Of a stretch of DNA of 24,879 bases, positions 1 through 8,426 are shown piece after piece. Numbering within the stretch: the first letter of the stretch is position 1; each line of letters begins with the position of its first letter. Location of the stretch: assembly GCA_900539765.1 (NCBI GenBank), contig UQDF01000032.1, positions 1 through 24,879 of the forward strand, written 5' to 3'. The stretch comes from an uncultured Porphyromonas sp. GTDB lineage: Bacteria; Bacteroidota; Bacteroidia; Bacteroidales; Porphyromonadaceae. Both the position numbers and the translations under genes were made by a program. Below the pieces are notes generated by a model. That model made no database searches. It worked only from the letters and a program-made list of their open reading frames with translations, and had not been told where the DNA came from.

Positions 1-92
1 TTTATCAAAAGCTCGACGAAACCAATTCAGTTGCATTTGATAGTTGAATCTACGCTCCTAATCAAGCTTCTCTATAGTCTCGCCCTTTTTTG

Positions 93-100
93 TACCTTTA
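93..100 (+). promoter_or_regulatory. candidate -7 box upstream of pyrB
   Basis: TACCTTTA matches the Bacteroidota -7 consensus TAnnTTTG at seven of eight positions and lies about 29 bases before the pyrB start, which would give a leader of roughly 20 bases. No convincing TTTG-type -33 element is visible at the usual 19-20 base distance. The 92 bases before it show nothing recognisable. Confidence 0.35.
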
Positions 101-128
101 CGGGTGAAATGAATATAGCCTATGCCTT

Positions 129-1046
129 ATGATGAAGCATATCGTATCTATCGAGCAGTGTGATGAGCAAGATATACTACGTATCTTGGATCGTGCTGCA
201 CTCTTTGAGGCAAATCCTAATCGCCATCTAATGGATGGGATGGTGGGTGCCACCTTGTTTTTCGAACCATCGACACGTACCCGACTGAGCTTTGAGACAG
301 CGGTCAACAGGTTGGGCGGACGAGTCATCGGATTCTCTGATCCTAAATCAAGTAGCTCTACAAAAGGCGAGTCGCTCAAAGACACCCTACTCATAGTCTC
401 TAACTATGCCGACGTGATCATCATGCGGCACTACCTAGAGGGTGCTGCACTCTATGCTACAGAGGTCTCGCCCGTGCCGATCGTCAACGCTGGTGATGGT
501 GCCAATCAGCACCCCTCTCAGACGCTCCTAGACCTCTACACGATCCGCTCCACACAGGGTACGCTCCAGGATCTACACATCGTGATGGTGGGCGACTTGC
601 GCTTCGGACGTACGATCCACTCGCTCATAGAGGGGATGCGCTTCTTCTCACCTCGATTTACCTTTGTCGCACCGCCTGAGCTGCGACTCCCCGAGGAGTA
701 CCGACAGTATTGCGATGAGCATCATCTACGCTATGAGGAGACTTCGCTCTTTACCCCAGAGGTGATCGCTGATGCTGACATACTCTATATGACTAGGGTG
801 CAGCGTGAGCGCTTCACCGATATGGAGGAGTATGAGCGTGTCAAGGATGTCTACATACTTAATAAGGAGATGCTACAAGGCACTAAAGACAATCTGCGCA
901 TCCTCCACCCCCTACCACGTGTCAATGAGATTGCGACCGATGTGGATAGCAGTCCTAAGGCGGAGTACTTTCGCCAGGCACAAAACGGGCTCTACATACG
1001 TCAGTCGATACTCTGTGAGGTACTCGGTATAGAAGTTGATAAGTAA
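129..1046 (+). CDS. pyrB: aspartate carbamoyltransferase catalytic chain
   Basis: Cytosolic enzyme of de novo pyrimidine synthesis that joins carbamoyl phosphate and L-aspartate to give carbamoyl-aspartate. The 305 residues are close to the usual 310. Visible signatures are the carbamoyl-phosphate loop STRTRLS at residues 48-54, the SSTKGES loop (76-82, with the catalytic lysine at 79), Arg100 in MRH, HPSQ at 128-131, and HPLPR near the C-terminus, which binds the phosphate and aspartate side. Two adjacent ATG codons (129 and 132) make the exact start uncertain by one residue. The regulatory-chain gene follows after only nine bases, so the product should assemble into the allosteric catalytic-regulatory holoenzyme. 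Identification is firm because all active-site motifs are intact. Confidence 0.97.
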   Translation: MMKHIVSIEQCDEQDILRILDRAALFEANPNRHLMDGMVGATLFFEPSTRTRLSFETAVNRLGGRVIGFSDPKSSSSTKGESLKDTLLIVSNYADVIIMRHYLEGAALYATEVSPVPIVNAGDGANQHPSQTLLDLYTIRSTQGTLQDLHIVMVGDLRFGRTIHSLIEGMRFFSPRFTFVAPPELRLPEEYRQYCDEHHLRYEETSLFTPEVIADADILYMTRVQRERFTDMEEYERVKDVYILNKEMLQGTKDNLRILHPLPRVNEIATDVDSSPKAEYFRQAQNGLYIRQSILCEVLGIEVDK

Positions 1047-1055
1047 CTGTACACT

Positions 1056-1541
1056 ATGAAAGCTAAGACTCAAGATGCACTAAGCAAGCAGCAAGAGGGG
1101 ATGCTGGTCACTGCCATCTGCAATGGTACCGTGATAGATCATATCCCCCCCAAGAAGCTCTTTAAGATAGCCCACCTCCTACAGCTAGAGGATATGGAGG
1201 AGCCTATCACCATCGGCAACAACTTAGATAGCCACTACCTAGGCAAGAAGGGGATCATCAAGATCTCTGGACGGATGCTATCTGACGAGGAGGCGAGTCG
1301 CATAGCACTCATCGCTCCAGATGTACATATCAACATCATCAAGAACTATGAGGTGGTGGACAAGCGGACGCTACATCTGCCTGAGGAAATTGTAGGCTTT
1401 GTGAAGTGTCCTAACGCCAAATGCATTACAAACAACGAACCAGTGCGTACGCACTTTCACCTCATCGACGCTGAGCATGAGGTACTACGCTGTCACTACT
1501 GCGGGCGCAAAGTATCGGAGGAGCGTATCGATCTACTTTAA
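1056..1541 (+). CDS. pyrI: aspartate carbamoyltransferase regulatory chain
   Basis: Regulatory subunit that binds nucleotide effectors and docks to the PyrB trimers through a zinc domain. The 161 residues slightly exceed the E. coli chain (153), with a longer N-terminal tail. The N-terminal allosteric domain shows GTVIDHIP (24-31) and ITIG (51-54), and NYEVV (97-101) precedes the zinc domain. The four zinc ligands are Cys118, Cys123, Cys146 and Cys149, in the C-x4-C...C-x2-C pattern of the family. It starts nine bases after pyrB stops, so translational coupling in a pyrBI operon is expected. No UTP-type attenuator leader is evident upstream of pyrB, although only 128 bases of upstream sequence are available. 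Confidence 0.97.
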   Translation: MKAKTQDALSKQQEGMLVTAICNGTVIDHIPPKKLFKIAHLLQLEDMEEPITIGNNLDSHYLGKKGIIKISGRMLSDEEASRIALIAPDVHINIIKNYEVVDKRTLHLPEEIVGFVKCPNAKCITNNEPVRTHFHLIDAEHEVLRCHYCGRKVSEERIDLL

Positions 1542-1576
1542 GCAACGAACTTACTAACAAACAAATACTTAATACT

Positions 1577-2197
1577 ATGACAAATCAATCTACAGCCACC
1601 AAGTCTCGTCGTGGTCTGATTACGACTATTATCATCGTGGCGGTCGTACTGCTCCTTGTCTTCTGGGGCGTGGGTCAGTACAACTCGCTTGTGGTGCTAG
1701 ATGAGCAGGTTAATACCTCGTGGAGCCAAGTGGAGAACCAATACCAGCGCCGCGCTGACCTCATCCCCAATCTTGTGGAGACGGTCAAGGGCTACGCCTC
1801 TCATGAGCGTGAGACTCTCGAGGGTGTGATCAATGCCCGCGCTAAGGCGTCACAGGCGATCGTCCCATCTGGCGAGGGGATGACTCAAGAGCAACTCAAT
1901 CAATTCCAGCAAGCTCAGGGAGACCTAACTAGTGCACTTAGCAAACTGATGGTTGTGGTGGAGCGTTACCCCGAGCTGAAGGCTGACGAAAACTTCCGTC
2001 AGTTACAAGCTCAGCTAGAGGGTACGGAAAACCGTATCACGACGGCTCGTATGGACTTTAACAACGAGGCAAAGCAGTACAACACGAAGATACGTCGCTT
2101 CCCGACGAATATCTGTGCTGGTATCTTCGGCTTCCGCCAGCGTCCTTACTTCCAGGCTGAGGCTGGTGCGGAGCAAGCTCCTCAAGTAAAGTTTTAG
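1577..2197 (+). CDS. lemA: LemA family membrane protein
   Basis: A LemA-family protein of 206 residues. It has a short basic cytoplasmic N-terminus, one transmembrane helix at about residues 14-33, then the family core YNSLVVLDEQV...W with QRRADLIPNLVETVKGYASHE, a helical middle, and the conserved C-terminal block FGFRQRPYF...AGAEQAPQV. The biochemical role of LemA proteins is not established. In many bacteria they are encoded next to TPM-domain (YgcG-like) proteins, exactly as here, which suggests a shared envelope function. The 35-base gap from pyrI has no obvious promoter, so read-through from pyrBI is possible. The stop is followed by a repeat-rich spacer rather than a simple terminator. 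Confidence 0.93.
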   Translation: MTNQSTATKSRRGLITTIIIVAVVLLLVFWGVGQYNSLVVLDEQVNTSWSQVENQYQRRADLIPNLVETVKGYASHERETLEGVINARAKASQAIVPSGEGMTQEQLNQFQQAQGDLTSALSKLMVVVERYPELKADENFRQLQAQLEGTENRITTARMDFNNEAKQYNTKIRRFPTNICAGIFGFRQRPYFQAEAGAEQAPQVKF

Positions 2198-2220
2198 TTG
2201 TTAGAGATTGGAGAGAAGGT

Positions 2221-2274
2221 CTCACTAGAGTCACTAGTGCAACTAGAGCAACTAGTGGCACTAGTGAGACTAGA
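2221..2274 (+). repeat. six-unit 9-bp tandem repeat (core ACTAG)
   Basis: Six uninterrupted 9-bp units lie at 2221, 2230, 2239, 2248, 2257 and 2266, each with ACTAG at unit positions 4-8. Five begin with G and each ends in A or T, giving a consensus of G-N-N-ACTAG-W. Because CTAG is self-complementary, the array is also partly palindromic: its outer parts (GTCTCACTAG and CTAGTGAGAC) can pair. It occupies the spacer between lemA and the TPM gene and is not coding in any supported frame. Confidence 0.9.
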
Positions 2275-2286
2275 CCTCCTCTCCTC

Positions 2287-2314
2287 CTAACTTCTAACCT
2301 CTAACCTCTAGACT
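2287..2314 (+). repeat. four-unit 7-bp tandem repeat (CTAACCT)
   Basis: Units CTAACTT, CTAACCT, CTAACCT and CTAGACT run head to tail and end six bases before the ATG of the next gene. The pyrimidine-rich repeat is complementary to the purine-rich stretch just after the lemA stop (GTTAGAGATTGGAGAG, about 2200-2215), so with the 9-bp array between them the whole spacer could fold as one long imperfect hairpin. It lies where a ribosome-binding region would be, so it may affect translation of the downstream gene. Confidence 0.8.
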
Positions 2315-2320
2315 CCCCCC

Positions 2321-3616
2321 ATGAAGCACACTTTACTTTTTCTAGCTCTCCTACTGCTACCCTATGGGACGCTTTCTGCCCAAAAGGCGATCTCGTGGGA
2401 GGATATCCCCAACGTACAGCTACAGGACAGCACGCAGTTTGTCTCGGACGTAGCACACATCATCGAGCCTGAGGCAAAACAACGGATCAACGAGACGATC
2501 CTAAGCATGCGCCAAACGCATGGTGTGGAGGGTGTCGTCATCACCCTCCCCTCCATCGGTCAGAGTGGCTCTATCGAGGATCTTGCACGGGAGATACTCC
2601 GTGGCTGGGGCGTCGGCTCTAAGATAGACAATAGTGGCTTCGTCATGCTCATCTCGCTAGATAGTCGTCAGATACGCATCGAGACGGGCTACGGACTAGA
2701 GGGCGTGCTACCGGATGCCCTCTGTAGTCAGATCATCGCTCATCGTATGGCACCACACTTCAAGCGTGGAGACTATAGTACAGGCATCCTCTCTGGCGTG
2801 CAGGCGATACAAGAGACGATCACGGCAAACTACGAGGGGGCGACTCGCACAGATCGTGCCGAGGAGGATCAAGTGGCGGATGGTGTGTTCAATGGATTGG
2901 TGGTCCTCTTGGCGCTGATCCTCTGTGTCGTCATGCTGGTCTCTTACAAAGACGAGCAGACAGCTCCAGAGCAGCGGATCAAGCGACTCAACAGGCAGAT
3001 CCTAGGCTTCCTATTCACAGCTTTGATCTTAATGATCGGTGGGAGCTTCCTCTTGATAGCAGGAGCCATCGTCGTACTCCTCGCTCTCTACGCTATCCTG
3101 CGTCATCGGCTCTCTCTCGAAGCACTCCTCTGTCGTACATGTCATCAAAACAAGCTACAGCGTCTCTCTGACACTGCTAAGCTATCGCTGCTCACGCCCG
3201 CACAGCAACTGGAGGAGCGACTCGGCAGTGTGCACTACCTCGTCAAGCAGTGTGATAATTGTGGTGCCGTAGAGCGTTATGGCGAGGTAGCTGGCAACTC
3301 CCGCTACAAGCGTTGCCCGCACTGCGGGACCTATGCTATGCAACGCATCGGGACGCGCCGACTGCGCTCTGCGGATCGACGTGTCGCCTATATCCATCGT
3401 CAGGAGTATCACTGTCTCTACTGCGATCAAGACCATCACACAGACGAAACGGTCTACAAAGAGAATGACGCTGCCCTAGGTGGAGCCATACTCGGAAGTA
3501 TCATCGGTAGCTCTCTCGGACGAGGTGGCTTCGGAGGTGGCTTCGGCGGAGGTTTCGGCGGCGGAGGTTTTGGCGGCGGATCGGGCGGTGGCGGTGGTGC
3601 CACTGGGGGCTGGTAA
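2321..3616 (+). CDS. TPM-domain membrane protein with zinc ribbons and Gly-rich tail
   Basis: Envelope protein of 431 residues, partner of LemA by context. An N-terminal signal peptide (about 1-21, ending LSAQ) precedes a TPM domain at about 38-170 with the typical GWGVGSKIDNSGFVMLIS, ETGYGLEGVLPD and FKRGDYSTGI segments. Membrane segments follow at about 188-208 and 226-262 (long enough for two). Then comes a cysteine-rich region with four CxxC pairs (Cys271/274, 311/314, 332/335, 365/368), as in zinc ribbons, and a C-terminal run of Gly and Phe-Gly repeats ending in Trp. TPM proteins were first noted as phosphatases in plants, and the bacterial YgcG-like members have no settled activity. 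A Gly-rich tail is common in this family, while the four CxxC pairs are less familiar to me. No strong ribosome-binding site is visible, as usual for Bacteroidota. Confidence 0.88.
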   Translation: MKHTLLFLALLLLPYGTLSAQKAISWEDIPNVQLQDSTQFVSDVAHIIEPEAKQRINETILSMRQTHGVEGVVITLPSIGQSGSIEDLAREILRGWGVGSKIDNSGFVMLISLDSRQIRIETGYGLEGVLPDALCSQIIAHRMAPHFKRGDYSTGILSGVQAIQETITANYEGATRTDRAEEDQVADGVFNGLVVLLALILCVVMLVSYKDEQTAPEQRIKRLNRQILGFLFTALILMIGGSFLLIAGAIVVLLALYAILRHRLSLEALLCRTCHQNKLQRLSDTAKLSLLTPAQQLEERLGSVHYLVKQCDNCGAVERYGEVAGNSRYKRCPHCGTYAMQRIGTRRLRSADRRVAYIHRQEYHCLYCDQDHHTDETVYKENDAALGGAILGSIIGSSLGRGGFGGGFGGGFGGGGFGGGSGGGGGATGGW

Positions 3617-3647
3617 ACGTGCGTTACACCTTTATATCTTAGGCATT

Positions 3648-4670
3648 ATGTCAATACTACTCTACTTCTTACTGCTCATCTTAGGCTTGGTCATGATCAC
3701 AGCTGGGGCAAACTTCCTTACCAATGGCTCTGTGACGATCGCTGAGCGACTAGGCGTGTCTCAACTAGTGATCGGTCTTACGATCGTAGGTTTTGGCACC
3801 TCAGCTCCTGAGTTAGTCGTGAGCATCACCTCGGCTCTAGCCAACAAGCCAGATATCGCCATCGCCAATGTGGTAGGAAGTAACATTGCCAACATCCTCC
3901 TCATCCTAGGCGTCAGTGCTATGATCTACCCGCTCCGTGTGACGCACGATGCTATGAAGCGAGATATACCGATAGCTATGCTGGTCACAGCCATCTGTCT
4001 CGTTATGGCGAGCGACCATCTCCTCACGGGAGGATTCTCGGGCAATATCATCGATCGTGGCGATGGTATCGTGCTCCTCTGCTTCCTCATCTTCTACCTT
4101 TATCTAGCCTTCATGTCTGCGGCTAAGGAAAAAGCACCCGAGCCTGACCCCTCATCGCTAGAAGAGGATCTAGACAAGTCTAAGGAAAAGCATGCGACCA
4201 GGACTTTGCTAATCTCTATCGCTAAGGTCATCGGAGGACTTGCGCTACTGATCTTCGGTGGACGTCTATTCGTAGACAATGCCTCTAGTATAGCACGCTC
4301 GTGGGGTGTGAGCGAAGCAATCATCGGACTCACAATTGTCGCCATTGGCACCTCACTGCCAGAGCTAGCCACATCGGTCGTGGCAGCCGTCAAGCGTCAG
4401 CCTGACCTTGCCATCGGCAACGTCGTGGGAAGCAGCATCTTCAACATCCTCTTCATCCTCGGCGCCTCTGCCACGATCACACCCCTAGTACCAGCTGGCA
4501 TACAGCTTTTGGACTATTTGATGATGCTGGTGGCTGTCTTCCTCCTCTTTATATTTAGCAACGTTATGGGACGAGCTATGATCAGCCGCAAGGAGGGCAT
4601 TGTACTGCTCGCCGTCTACGTAGCCTATATGACCTATCTCATCCTCCAGTCGCTAGGCATCGGCATCTAA
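3648..4670 (+). CDS. CaCA-family calcium/sodium antiporter (YrbG-like)
   Basis: Inner-membrane cation exchanger of 340 residues with the internal duplication that defines the Ca2+:cation antiporter family. The first alpha repeat has GFGTSAPE (48-55) and NVVGSNIAN (74-82). The second has AIGTSLPE (232-239) and NVVGSSIFN (258-266). The acidic residues in these repeats are the expected ion ligands. About ten hydrophobic segments are split by a charged cytoplasmic loop at 158-185. The open frame runs back to 3480, but the first 56 codons overlap the Gly-rich end of the preceding gene in another frame and have an Ala/Val/Glu-biased composition produced by that repeat. The ATG at 3648, followed at once by a hydrophobic segment, is therefore chosen. 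The substrate (Ca2+/Na+ versus K+ or H+) cannot be read from the sequence. Confidence 0.94.
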   Translation: MSILLYFLLLILGLVMITAGANFLTNGSVTIAERLGVSQLVIGLTIVGFGTSAPELVVSITSALANKPDIAIANVVGSNIANILLILGVSAMIYPLRVTHDAMKRDIPIAMLVTAICLVMASDHLLTGGFSGNIIDRGDGIVLLCFLIFYLYLAFMSAAKEKAPEPDPSSLEEDLDKSKEKHATRTLLISIAKVIGGLALLIFGGRLFVDNASSIARSWGVSEAIIGLTIVAIGTSLPELATSVVAAVKRQPDLAIGNVVGSSIFNILFILGASATITPLVPAGIQLLDYLMMLVAVFLLFIFSNVMGRAMISRKEGIVLLAVYVAYMTYLILQSLGIGI

Positions 4671-4727
4671 CCACTTAGCCGACCACTTCCCCTGCCTACA
4701 AAGGTCTCTTTGCCTTGCTCCCTAATG

Positions 4728-4767
4728 GGCAGCGAGAGGGCGTATCTATAAATTGTCACTCGCTGCC
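4728..4767 (+). other. inverted repeat after the antiporter gene
   Basis: GGCAGCGAG (4728-4736) and CTCGCTGCC (4759-4767) form a perfect 9-bp inverted repeat with a 22-base AT-rich loop, 57 bases past the antiporter stop. There is no T-run after it, so it is only a weak candidate for 3' end formation. It could also be an operator-like site, but nothing downstream on this strand needs one. Confidence 0.4.
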
Positions 4768-4836
4768 ACTGGCACACAATTTGCAAGGTTGAGGAAGAAA
4801 CCAAAAGCAACAGAGTCGTGGCAGAGACAATCGAAA

Positions 4837-4870
4837 AAGAGCTGTATCTCGTTGATGAAGTACAGCTCTT
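4837..4870 (-). terminator. intrinsic terminator of the sprE-like gene
   Basis: AAGAGCTGTA (4837-4846) and TACAGCTCTT (4861-4870) form a perfect 10-bp stem with a 14-base loop. Read on the minus strand the stem is followed by further T residues (complement of 4834-4836), extending the T-run at its base. It lies 48 bases past the stop of the minus-strand gene. The plus-strand side is also moderately T-rich, so it may stop transcription from both converging genes. Confidence 0.7.
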
Positions 4871-4917
4871 GCTTGTTGTTGGGGTCTGACCTTAGGGCAG
4901 TGACATATCAGGGGCGG

Positions 4918-7900
4918 TTAGCGACGCTGCTTCTGCTGCTCTTTTTGCTGCGCCTCTCGCTCTTTGAGCTTGCGACGGCGCTCCTCCTCAAGTGCCTTGA
5001 GACGCTTCTGTCGCTCTTTCTCCTGCTGGCGCAGCTGCTCCTTGCGTGCTTTCTCCTGAGCACGACGCTCTGCCTCCACACGCTTGATCTGCTCCTTACG
5101 CAGTTGCTCCTGGCGGCGCTGCTCTTCACGGCGAGCCTTGAGCTCCGCATCTCGCTGACGCTGACGCTCCTTGAGTTGCTCCTCACGATCACGCTTCGCC
5201 TGACGCTCTTGCGCTTTGCGCTCGCGCTCCATTTGCTTTAGATCCTCGGGAGTCACCTGTCGTGCCTTTTGGATCGTGGTGCGCGGGTCCTCTACGGGCA
5301 TCGTCTCCTCAGGCTTTTGCAGTAAACTATCCAGCTGTAGCTCCACCGCTGGCAGAGCGATCTGCGAGCGATCTATCTCGAAGGTGATCGGCTTATCGAC
5401 GACTGGCATGACGGGCGTAGCGATCGTGTCGCTTTTCACGGGCTTCTCTTCTTGCAAACCTGTGAGGAGGAGCCAGCGGTCTATGAGATAGTGCGCTGCG
5501 GGATAAAGCTCGACCAAGCTATCAGCCACGAAGGTCATATAGTCGCCGATGCTCTTGGCGCCCGTGGCGACTTGACGGTAGTTGTCATCGGTCATAACGA
5601 GCAGCAGCGCCGAACTGTCCAAAGCGGAGAGATAGCCCTCAGGGCTATAAGCCCGAGTCACGTACTGCCATGCGACAGTGGCCGAGGGAAGGTCGCTGAT
5701 GGTCACGAGGGTCTCATGCTCCGAAGGGGCGAAGGCTACGGGAAGGATGTAGTCGGTGAACTGAGCGTAGTTGAAGCTCTCGACGGCGAAGCGCAGAGAG
5801 CGCTCCAAGGCGTCACCTCGCTCTGGCACGATGAGCAGAGCTTGGTACTTGTCGCTACGCTTTCCGATAGTAAAAGGTTGCTCCACCAATGTTCCCGCGA
5901 CACTATCCTGCGACGCAAGGCGCAGATCCCAAGCGATGCCTTGGTAGCCACCCTGAGCGATGTGCGCTCCACGTAATAGACGCTGGAGCATCTCCTGAGC
6001 GAGGACAGCTACCTCCTCTTTAGGATAAGATGTGGTGAGCGACTCAAGCCCCTTTCTAAAGGCGGCTTCGTCACCCTGCAAGACATAGCTGAGCGCATTG
6101 ACAAAGGCAAACTGTGGCAAGGTCTCTGAGAGCGGATAGGACTTCGCCGTCTCACGATACAGCCGCTGCACCTCTCGTGACCGGCCCGCTAAGTAAGCAT
6201 TAAAGGCTTGGTCATAGAGTCGCTCATCAGCACCGATGTTGGCTCGTAGCTTGGCTATGTAGTTAGGATCTTGGAGCGTGACGGCAAGTGGGTCTTCGGG
6301 AAGCTCGGCGAGCAACTTGCGTCGCCACGGCTCAGCGAGATCTGCCCGCTCTAGTCGCTGATAGAGCATATAGAGCGTGTAGTATATGGAGGCTCTGTCG
6401 GCGTACTCGGGATAGCGTCTGAGGAGGTCTTCGTAGCTCTTGACCGCCTCTTCGAAGCGCTCCATCTGCTCGTTGAAAGCTTTGCCCATACCGACCAATG
6501 CCGTCTGGATAATCTCATCCGAAGCGGCGATCTGCTCAGGCGTGGTGGGGAGCTTGGAGAGGTAATACTCCCTCTGGAGAGGATCTTGGTCTGCAGGCAA
6601 ACTATCGGTGGCAGAGGTGAGACTATCCGTCGCAGTAGCTACGGAGGACAACGAGTCTGCGGGCGCTTCGCCAATATCCCCCATCTGAGCCGTGGGGTCG
6701 CTCGCATCAAAGGAGATCTGCTTATTACGTCTCCGCCAGTCGTCCGCTAGTGGACGCTTGCCCCACTTGCGCTCAAATAAATCCTTACCCTGAGCCACCA
6801 GCGTAGGATTGTAGAAGTAGCTCTTACCATTGCCACCACCCGCCATCGGGGGAGGCGTACCTACTCCGCCAGAGCGACCACCGCCAGGCATATTGATGTC
6901 GGCCTGCTGGTTGAGTGCTTCGTTTTGCCCCTGCTGCTCAGCGAGTAGCTCCTGCTTACGAGCCTCTTCTTGCGCCTTCTTGTAGGCGGTGATGAGACTG
7001 TCCGCATAGGCCAACCGCTCCGCCTCTGGAAGCGCCGCAATGCGCCGTAGGCTGTCCTGCTCGTAGACTTGCTGCGCAAAGGAGACTAGCTGATCTAGAT
7101 CGGCCGAGAGCTTGGTCACAGCCTCGTAGCGTGGGTGGCTTTTCTCAATGACACCAGCTGCGCCTGCATACGCTTCTTGTGCCTTGAGGTAGTTGTTTTG
7201 CGCTAAGTAAATGTCGCCTAAGTGAAGCTGACAAAGCATATAGTCGAAGCTGCGCTGCGTGCTCTGCTCCACCCCATGCGTAAAAGCGGTGACGGCATGT
7301 GTCGTATCAGGGATCGCCAGGTAGAGGCGTCCCTGCGTGAGGTATATCTGGTCGACGAGTTCTTTGTTCTTGTCCTTATGTGCCAAGCGTTCTAGACGCT
7401 GTATGACTCGCTGCGGATTGCCTTGAGCCTCGATCTCTAGACGGCGCATCGTGGCGGCAAACTCCAGCGGATAAGGTGGTGCCAGACGTACCACTCGCCC
7501 GAAGGCTTGAGAGGCTTCGCTCCACCGACTTTCATTGCTGTAGAGCTGCCCTAAGAGGTAGTAGAGCCTGGCTCGCTGAGCCTTGATCGGTTTGCGATCG
7601 ATCGTCTGCTGCAGGTAAGAGATGGCTGAGAGTGTGTCGCCCTGCTTGAGAGCTAGCTCTGTCTCCGCTAGCGGATAGATCTTACTGCGACTCTTGTAGA
7701 CGCCCTCTTCTGGTAGATTGTTTAGGATCTCGTCTGCTTCGCCTACCCAGCCTAGAGCAAGGTAGCAGCGAGCCTGCCAGATGCGTGCTTCGTCCCGCAC
7801 CTTATCCTCCGTACTGTAGAGCCTCGTCATATAGGAGAAGGTCGCCAGCGCCTCCATAAAGTGTCCTCCGTAAAACTGCGCCTCTCCTACCATCATCCAG

Positions 7901-8367
7901 GCATTGTGCAGGAAGGGGTTGTACTCCATCTTGTTGTAAAATGCCTTCTTCTTAGGATTGCGCAGGAGGTCTTCTCGCGAGATCTTTGGCTTCGTACGGA
8001 TTGAGTGCTCACGGATCGCTTTTTGTCCCTTTTCGATCGCTTTGCCTAGCGAACCGCCCACGGCTGTTTCCTCCGACGACTCCGACCCAGCTGTGCGTGT
8101 AATAGGATCGGGTACCAGCAGCTCGGTGTAGCTCTCTGACAGGTCTTGGTAGATAGATTTGTACCCCTCGTTAAAGGCGAGCTGACCATTGTGATAGACA
8201 TTGTAGCGTGTGGTCAGATTGTGGTAAAAGCGCGAAGCACTATCGTTGCGCTTGGTGCTACACCCCACGGCGCTACCCAAGACGCACAGCAAAGCTACCA
8301 CTACGCCTAGACATCGCTTAGTGCGCAGTGGTAGCTTACCACGATAAGATGTGTCTCTGTCTGCCAC
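4918..8367 (-). CDS. sprE: SprE/PorW-like TPR lipoprotein of the type IX secretion system
   Basis: Very large protein (1149 residues) with a GTG start, a basic N-terminus, a hydrophobic stretch and a probable lipidation cysteine at residue 36 (SAVGC, a weak but plausible lipobox). The first 450 residues are helical repeats of TPR type, with recognisable YLALGW, YYLLGQLY and LGDIYLAQNNY units. A Gly/Pro-rich linker precedes the block YFYNPTLVAQG...F..KWG.RPL.DDWRR at about 515-548, characteristic of the SprE/PorW family. More TPR-like repeats and a C-terminal domain follow. The family takes part in type IX secretion, and in gliding where present, by linking outer-membrane and motor parts. The last 105 residues or so are almost only K, R, E, Q and A, a predicted long charged helix. 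The F. johnsoniae protein is shorter (about 870 residues from memory). Confidence 0.88.
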   Translation of the reverse strand: MADRDTSYRGKLPLRTKRCLGVVVALLCVLGSAVGCSTKRNDSASRFYHNLTTRYNVYHNGQLAFNEGYKSIYQDLSESYTELLVPDPITRTAGSESSEETAVGGSLGKAIEKGQKAIREHSIRTKPKISREDLLRNPKKKAFYNKMEYNPFLHNAWMMVGEAQFYGGHFMEALATFSYMTRLYSTEDKVRDEARIWQARCYLALGWVGEADEILNNLPEEGVYKSRSKIYPLAETELALKQGDTLSAISYLQQTIDRKPIKAQRARLYYLLGQLYSNESRWSEASQAFGRVVRLAPPYPLEFAATMRRLEIEAQGNPQRVIQRLERLAHKDKNKELVDQIYLTQGRLYLAIPDTTHAVTAFTHGVEQSTQRSFDYMLCQLHLGDIYLAQNNYLKAQEAYAGAAGVIEKSHPRYEAVTKLSADLDQLVSFAQQVYEQDSLRRIAALPEAERLAYADSLITAYKKAQEEARKQELLAEQQGQNEALNQQADINMPGGGRSGGVGTPPPMAGGGNGKSYFYNPTLVAQGKDLFERKWGKRPLADDWRRRNKQISFDASDPTAQMGDIGEAPADSLSSVATATDSLTSATDSLPADQDPLQREYYLSKLPTTPEQIAASDEIIQTALVGMGKAFNEQMERFEEAVKSYEDLLRRYPEYADRASIYYTLYMLYQRLERADLAEPWRRKLLAELPEDPLAVTLQDPNYIAKLRANIGADERLYDQAFNAYLAGRSREVQRLYRETAKSYPLSETLPQFAFVNALSYVLQGDEAAFRKGLESLTTSYPKEEVAVLAQEMLQRLLRGAHIAQGGYQGIAWDLRLASQDSVAGTLVEQPFTIGKRSDKYQALLIVPERGDALERSLRFAVESFNYAQFTDYILPVAFAPSEHETLVTISDLPSATVAWQYVTRAYSPEGYLSALDSSALLLVMTDDNYRQVATGAKSIGDYMTFVADSLVELYPAAHYLIDRWLLLTGLQEEKPVKSDTIATPVMPVVDKPITFEIDRSQIALPAVELQLDSLLQKPEETMPVEDPRTTIQKARQVTPEDLKQMERERKAQERQAKRDREEQLKERQRQRDAELKARREEQRRQEQLRKEQIKRVEAERRAQEKARKEQLRQQEKERQKRLKALEEERRRKLKEREAQQKEQQKQRR

Positions 8368-8426
8368 GCTTACAATTAAGTTCTAATCATTAGGGAGCGT
8401 ATCTATGCTACAATCCCCTACTCTCA

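Noticed and set aside
1..128. Possible end of an upstream gene or leader peptide before pyrB
   Set aside because: No frame or motif could be supported in this short stretch.
2221..2314. Simple intrinsic terminator after lemA
   Set aside because: The arms can pair but there is no T-run. The regular 9-bp and 7-bp periods are the stronger signal.
3480..3647. Upstream extension of the antiporter reading frame
   Set aside because: It lies wholly or mostly in the Gly-rich end of the TPM gene in another frame. Its Ala/Val/Glu bias is produced by that repeat, and the family begins at 3648.
4753..5241. Leu-rich open frame on the plus strand opposite the sprE-like gene tail
   Set aside because: It is the antisense image of the Lys/Arg/Glu/Gln-rich codons, with no signals of its own.
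5216..5976. Plus-strand open frames opposite the sprE-like gene
   Set aside because: They overlap a strongly supported minus-strand gene and contain no recognisable domain.
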